This document shows, piece after piece, positions 60,995 through 64,000 of a DNA stretch of 64,000 nucleotides. Position numbers and translations under genes: made by a program. How positions within the stretch are numbered: position 1 is the first letter of the stretch; every line of letters begins with the position of its first letter. The DNA is from Mariprofundus erugo (GTDB lineage Bacteria > Pseudomonadota > Zetaproteobacteria > Mariprofundales > Mariprofundaceae). A model generated the notes under the pieces. The model ran no database searches. It saw only the letters and a list, made by a program, of their open reading frames with translations, and was not told the DNA's origin. The stretch covers positions 1 to 64,000 of the forward strand of contig NZ_VBRY01000009.1 of the NCBI RefSeq assembly GCF_005818865.1, in the 5' to 3' direction.

Positions 60995-63377
60995 ACAAAT
61001 GCTGCTGGAAGCCGAGGAACACATCTCTTGCGCTCTCGATGCCACCTAAAGCATCCAGCCCATCATCAAGTGACTGATACTTCAGGTTGATCAGCTCAGG
61101 AAGTCTCGTCTGATCGAGTTCAAAGACACCAGAATCGATGTACTTGAACAGTACGAACTCGATGAACACGCGCTGTTCCAGAGTCAGTGGTTCAAGGATC
61201 TTGTGGCTCGAATGAGACACTCGTGTCTCACGGGTGATTGGACTGACGTTGTAAGCAATGTATTCAAGCACATCGAACAGATCGCTGCTCTCGGCATCAA
61301 TGACTTTCTGAAGCTCTCGCAGCTCAGTCTCTCCATATCCGGCTTCAGACAGCTTATCGAGCAAGCCGCGACGAGTGATCGGGTTCGCCCAGATTGCACG
61401 CAGCTCGTCTTCACTATTAAAGTATGATGGCAGTGCGCCATAAAGCTCGTTGATAAACTCTTCTACAGAGATCGGCTTGCCATCTGCGCCCCAGAAAGAA
61501 GTCGAAACCATGTGCTGAATCGTGCGTTCTTTGCCGTCACGCAGTTTGATCTTCACCTTACGCTGCTTCTGGCATTTGCATGGCACTTCACCGCAGACAG
61601 GACATGGCTCTTTTTCGCAGACACAGCGATACTCACCGCACGCCTCACACACAGACAACTCGCAAACGCATGGGCGCTGCCCACACTTCTCGCAAGCTGG
61701 CTTTGCTTCACATGTGCATGGGTTGTTGCCGCATGTTGCGCATACTTCCGGCTCACCATCCCACTCAGGGTCTGCGAAGTGATGATAGGCATCTACGAAG
61801 TCGTAGATCGTGAAGTAGTCCTTGCCGTCATAGAGGCGAGTACCGCGTCCGACGATCTGCTTGAACTCAATCATCGAGTTCACCGGGCGCATCAGAATGA
61901 TGTTGCGAACGTTCCGCGCATCGACGCCCGTAGAAAGCTTCTGTGAGGTCGTCAGAATCGTAGGGATCGTCTTCTCGTTATCCTGGAAGTCGCGCAGATA
62001 CTGCTCGCCAATTTCGCCATCGTTCGCAGTCACACGCACGCAATAGAAGGGGTCGCTGCTCTGGCAGTGCTGATTGATCAGCTCACGAACAGCAGCGGCA
62101 TGTTCCTGATTAGCGCAGAAGACAATCGTCTTTTCCTTCTGATTGATCATGCTGAGGAATGTTCTCACGCGATATGCTTCACGCTCTTTGATGACGATGA
62201 TGCGGTTGAAGTCCGGCTCTTCGTAGACTTTGCCTTCTTCGACTTCGCCTTCAATGATCATGTCATCCGATGTGTAGATGTAGTCATCGAGCGTGGTCTG
62301 AATTCGCTTCACCTTGAACGGAGTCAGATAGCCATCGTTGATGCCCTCTTTGAGCGAATAGACATAGACAGGCTCACCGAAGTACTTGTATGTATCGACG
62401 TTATCCCTGCGCTTCGGTGTCGCCGTCAGACCAAGCTGAACTGCTGGCGAGAAGTATTCGAGAATGCCGCGCCAGTTACCTTCGTCGTTGGCACCGCCGC
62501 GATGACACTCATCAATGATGATCAGGTCGAAATAGTCAGCAGGGTATTCGCCGAAGTAAGGCGTATTGTCTTTGCCGGACATGAACGTCTGAAAGATCGT
62601 GAAGAAGATGCTGCCGTTCGTCGGCACTTTGCCACTCTTCGAGATTGCTTTCGGGCTGATACGCACCAGCGCATCTTCAGGAAATGCATTGAACGCATTG
62701 AATGCCTGGTTGGCGAGAATGTTTCTGTCTGCGAGGAACAGAATCCTGGGGCGACGAGCGCCGTCACGCTTCAGGTTCCACCGTGTCTGAAAGAGCTTCC
62801 ACGCGATCTGGAATGATATGAACGTTTTGCCTGTGCCAGTAGCGAGTGTCAGCAGGATGCGCTGCTTGTTCTCTGCAATGGAATCGAGTGCTTTGGCGAC
62901 TGCGATCTCCTGATAGTAACGAGCGCCTTTCGTGCCGCCGACTGTCTCGAAAGGCACATCATCGAACTTGTCTTTCCAATCATTCTGCTTGCTGAATGTT
63001 TTATGCCACAGCTCATCAGGAGTCGGAAACGAAGCGACTTCGCCCTCTTTGCCTGACTCCATCGAGATTTCATAAATCTCTTTGCCGTTAGTGGCGTAGG
63101 TGAAGTCGATGCGAAGCTTCTCTGCATACTCTTTTGCCTGCCCGACACCTTCACCGACTTCTTTCTCTGCACTCTTCGCTTCAATGACACCGATCTTACG
63201 ATTGCGATAGACGAGGATGTAGTCAGCGATCATCGGCTTCGCACGACGAGAGCCTGACTGAATCTTGCCTGCTGTGATGTGGTATTCACGAAGCACACGC
63301 GAGCCTTCGACGACACCCCAGCCAGCAGCAGTCAGCTTGGGATCAATGAGTTCTGCTCGGGTTTCGGCTTCGTTCAT
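60987..63377 (-). CDS. hsdR: type I restriction enzyme R subunit with cysteine-ladder insertion
   Basis: The DNA translocase and nuclease subunit. The 796-aa protein has an N-terminal nuclease domain (near residues 50-70 with ADYILVYRNRKIGVIEAKS, PD-D/ExK type), a helicase domain with TLATGTGKT near 178 and DECHRGG near 283, and helicase motif VI in VGRGTRLYDGKDYF near 519. Then four tandem C-x2-C-G-x3-C-x-C units (about 544-603; 16 cysteines) precede the C-terminal domain. The ladder is absent from the R subunits I know. It overlaps the HEPN-like gene at its stop. Confidence 0.93.
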   Translation of the reverse strand: MNEAETRAELIDPKLTAAGWGVVEGSRVLREYHITAGKIQSGSRRAKPMIADYILVYRNRKIGVIEAKSAEKEVGEGVGQAKEYAEKLRIDFTYATNGKEIYEISMESGKEGEVASFPTPDELWHKTFSKQNDWKDKFDDVPFETVGGTKGARYYQEIAVAKALDSIAENKQRILLTLATGTGKTFISFQIAWKLFQTRWNLKRDGARRPRILFLADRNILANQAFNAFNAFPEDALVRISPKAISKSGKVPTNGSIFFTIFQTFMSGKDNTPYFGEYPADYFDLIIIDECHRGGANDEGNWRGILEYFSPAVQLGLTATPKRRDNVDTYKYFGEPVYVYSLKEGINDGYLTPFKVKRIQTTLDDYIYTSDDMIIEGEVEEGKVYEEPDFNRIIVIKEREAYRVRTFLSMINQKEKTIVFCANQEHAAAVRELINQHCQSSDPFYCVRVTANDGEIGEQYLRDFQDNEKTIPTILTTSQKLSTGVDARNVRNIILMRPVNSMIEFKQIVGRGTRLYDGKDYFTIYDFVDAYHHFADPEWDGEPEVCATCGNNPCTCEAKPACEKCGQRPCVCELSVCEACGEYRCVCEKEPCPVCGEVPCKCQKQRKVKIKLRDGKERTIQHMVSTSFWGADGKPISVEEFINELYGALPSYFNSEDELRAIWANPITRRGLLDKLSEAGYGETELRELQKVIDAESSDLFDVLEYIAYNVSPITRETRVSHSSHKILEPLTLEQRVFIEFVLFKYIDSGVFELDQTRLPELINLKYQSLDDGLDALGGIESARDVFLGFQQHLYE

Positions 63378-63384
63378 ATCGATC

Positions 63385-64000
63385 TCAGTTTAATTCGCCG
63401 ATTAAGGCTTTGTTGAGAATGGATTTCTTTAGTTCATCGAGGGCAGCGAGCTTTTGCTCGTATACGTCTGAAATCTTCTGACTCTCTTCTATCAAAGCAT
63501 CTAGTTCTGAAACGATTCTTTTCTGATCTGAGAGTGGCGGAAATGGAAACCTTTGTTTCTCAAAAGTGCCTAGATTTATGTTGTCTTGGGCACTGCCTTT
63601 GCCTTGCGCTTGGAGTTCAGCTTTGAAAAAAGTCAGCAAATACTGAACATAGTGAACGTCAGCCTTTGTGTGATCTGGAACAAATCCAATGACGCTATCT
63701 GGGAAACATGCATCAAAGCCTAAAATGGCTGTCTCAGCTATATTCGCAGCAATCGTGATACACAGCGTTCCTTCAAGCCATAGCTTACTCTGAGAAAGCC
63801 CCACTTCATTGTATGTTTGAGTAAACTCGGTAATTAGATGCGTTGCATTTCTAATGTCACCTGTTTGAATGAAGGGGTATTCACCTCCATAGAGTTTTGG
63901 GTCATTTCTTGGGCGGTGTTTGGATTTCCCTCTACCAAAATCTACAGCAACATCTTTTAATGTGTGATAAGGATAGTGGGTAGTTTTCTTGAAAATCGAA
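63385..64000 (-). CDS. hsdS: type I restriction specificity subunit, C-terminal part (cut by window end)
   Basis: At least 204 aa are encoded; the N-terminus lies beyond base 64000. The visible part has a target-recognition half (YGGEYPFIQTGDI, NATHLITEFTQTYNEVGL) and the conserved helical linker LPPLSDQKRIVSELDAL-like stretch near the end (PFPPLSDQKRIVSELDALI), typical of HsdS. It stops 7 bp before the hsdR start, so hsdS, hsdR and the HEPN-like gene form one unit. The methylase gene should lie upstream, outside the window. Confidence 0.92.
   Translation of the reverse strand, partial: SIFKKTTHYPYHTLKDVAVDFGRGKSKHRPRNDPKLYGGEYPFIQTGDIRNATHLITEFTQTYNEVGLSQSKLWLEGTLCITIAANIAETAILGFDACFPDSVIGFVPDHTKADVHYVQYLLTFFKAELQAQGKGSAQDNINLGTFEKQRFPFPPLSDQKRIVSELDALIEESQKISDVYEQKLAALDELKKSILNKALIGELN

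Overview
The window looks like chromosome of a chemolithotrophic, microaerophilic proteobacterium, most likely a Zetaproteobacterium of the Mariprofundus type. This is inferred from gene content: about 20 kb is given to a cbb3-type oxidase and many small c-type cytochromes with their accessory proteins, next to ordinary Gram-negative housekeeping genes (clpB, dapA, efp, waaA, ppiD). No rRNA or species marker is present, so the assignment is an inference.

Layout. (1) 1-3.5 kb: two tRNA-Ser genes, a tRNA-tail-like structured element, a 2-Cys peroxiredoxin, a CDF metal exporter and gloB, which is flanked by diverged copies of a dispersed repeat. (2) 3.5-24.6 kb: a respiratory supercluster, almost all on the minus strand. 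It holds ccoN, ccoO with a large insertion, a haem-less CcoP-like subunit, CcoQ-like small proteins, a CcoS-like protein and ccoG. It also holds seven further c-type cytochrome genes, a two-domain multicopper oxidase, a NirV/SUMF1-fold protein without catalytic cysteines, a thioredoxin-like lipoprotein and two 'mini' CcoN-like proteins that correspond only to the C-terminal helices of the catalytic subunit. Tight overlaps (ATGA, TAATG) suggest several long transcripts that probably build one membrane electron-transfer apparatus. (3) 24.7-39.9 kb: clpB; a signalling block with a PrsK/PrsR-like pair, two hybrid or PAS histidine kinases and two response regulators with HDOD or degenerate HD-GYP output; dapA and a yajD-type HNH gene lie inside it. 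(4) 40-53 kb: a tandem 158-bp repeat array, efp, a TolC/RND pair without an adaptor gene, a small membrane protein behind a clear sigma-54 promoter, a Na+/H+ antiporter, a cyclic-nucleotide-binding protein, waaA and ppiD. (5) 53.4-64 kb: a visibly AT-richer accessory island. It holds a frameshifted gene, a Sel1-repeat/trypsin-like protease, a Fic/Doc protein, small orphan proteins, two HEPN-type proteins and a type I restriction locus (hsdS partial, hsdR). Copies of an imperfect inverted-repeat element sit between most of the island genes.

The two places most worth following up are the respiratory supercluster, with its mini-CcoN and haem-less CcoP-like parts, and the island, where a HEPN-type gene is translationally coupled to an hsdR that carries a four-unit cysteine ladder.
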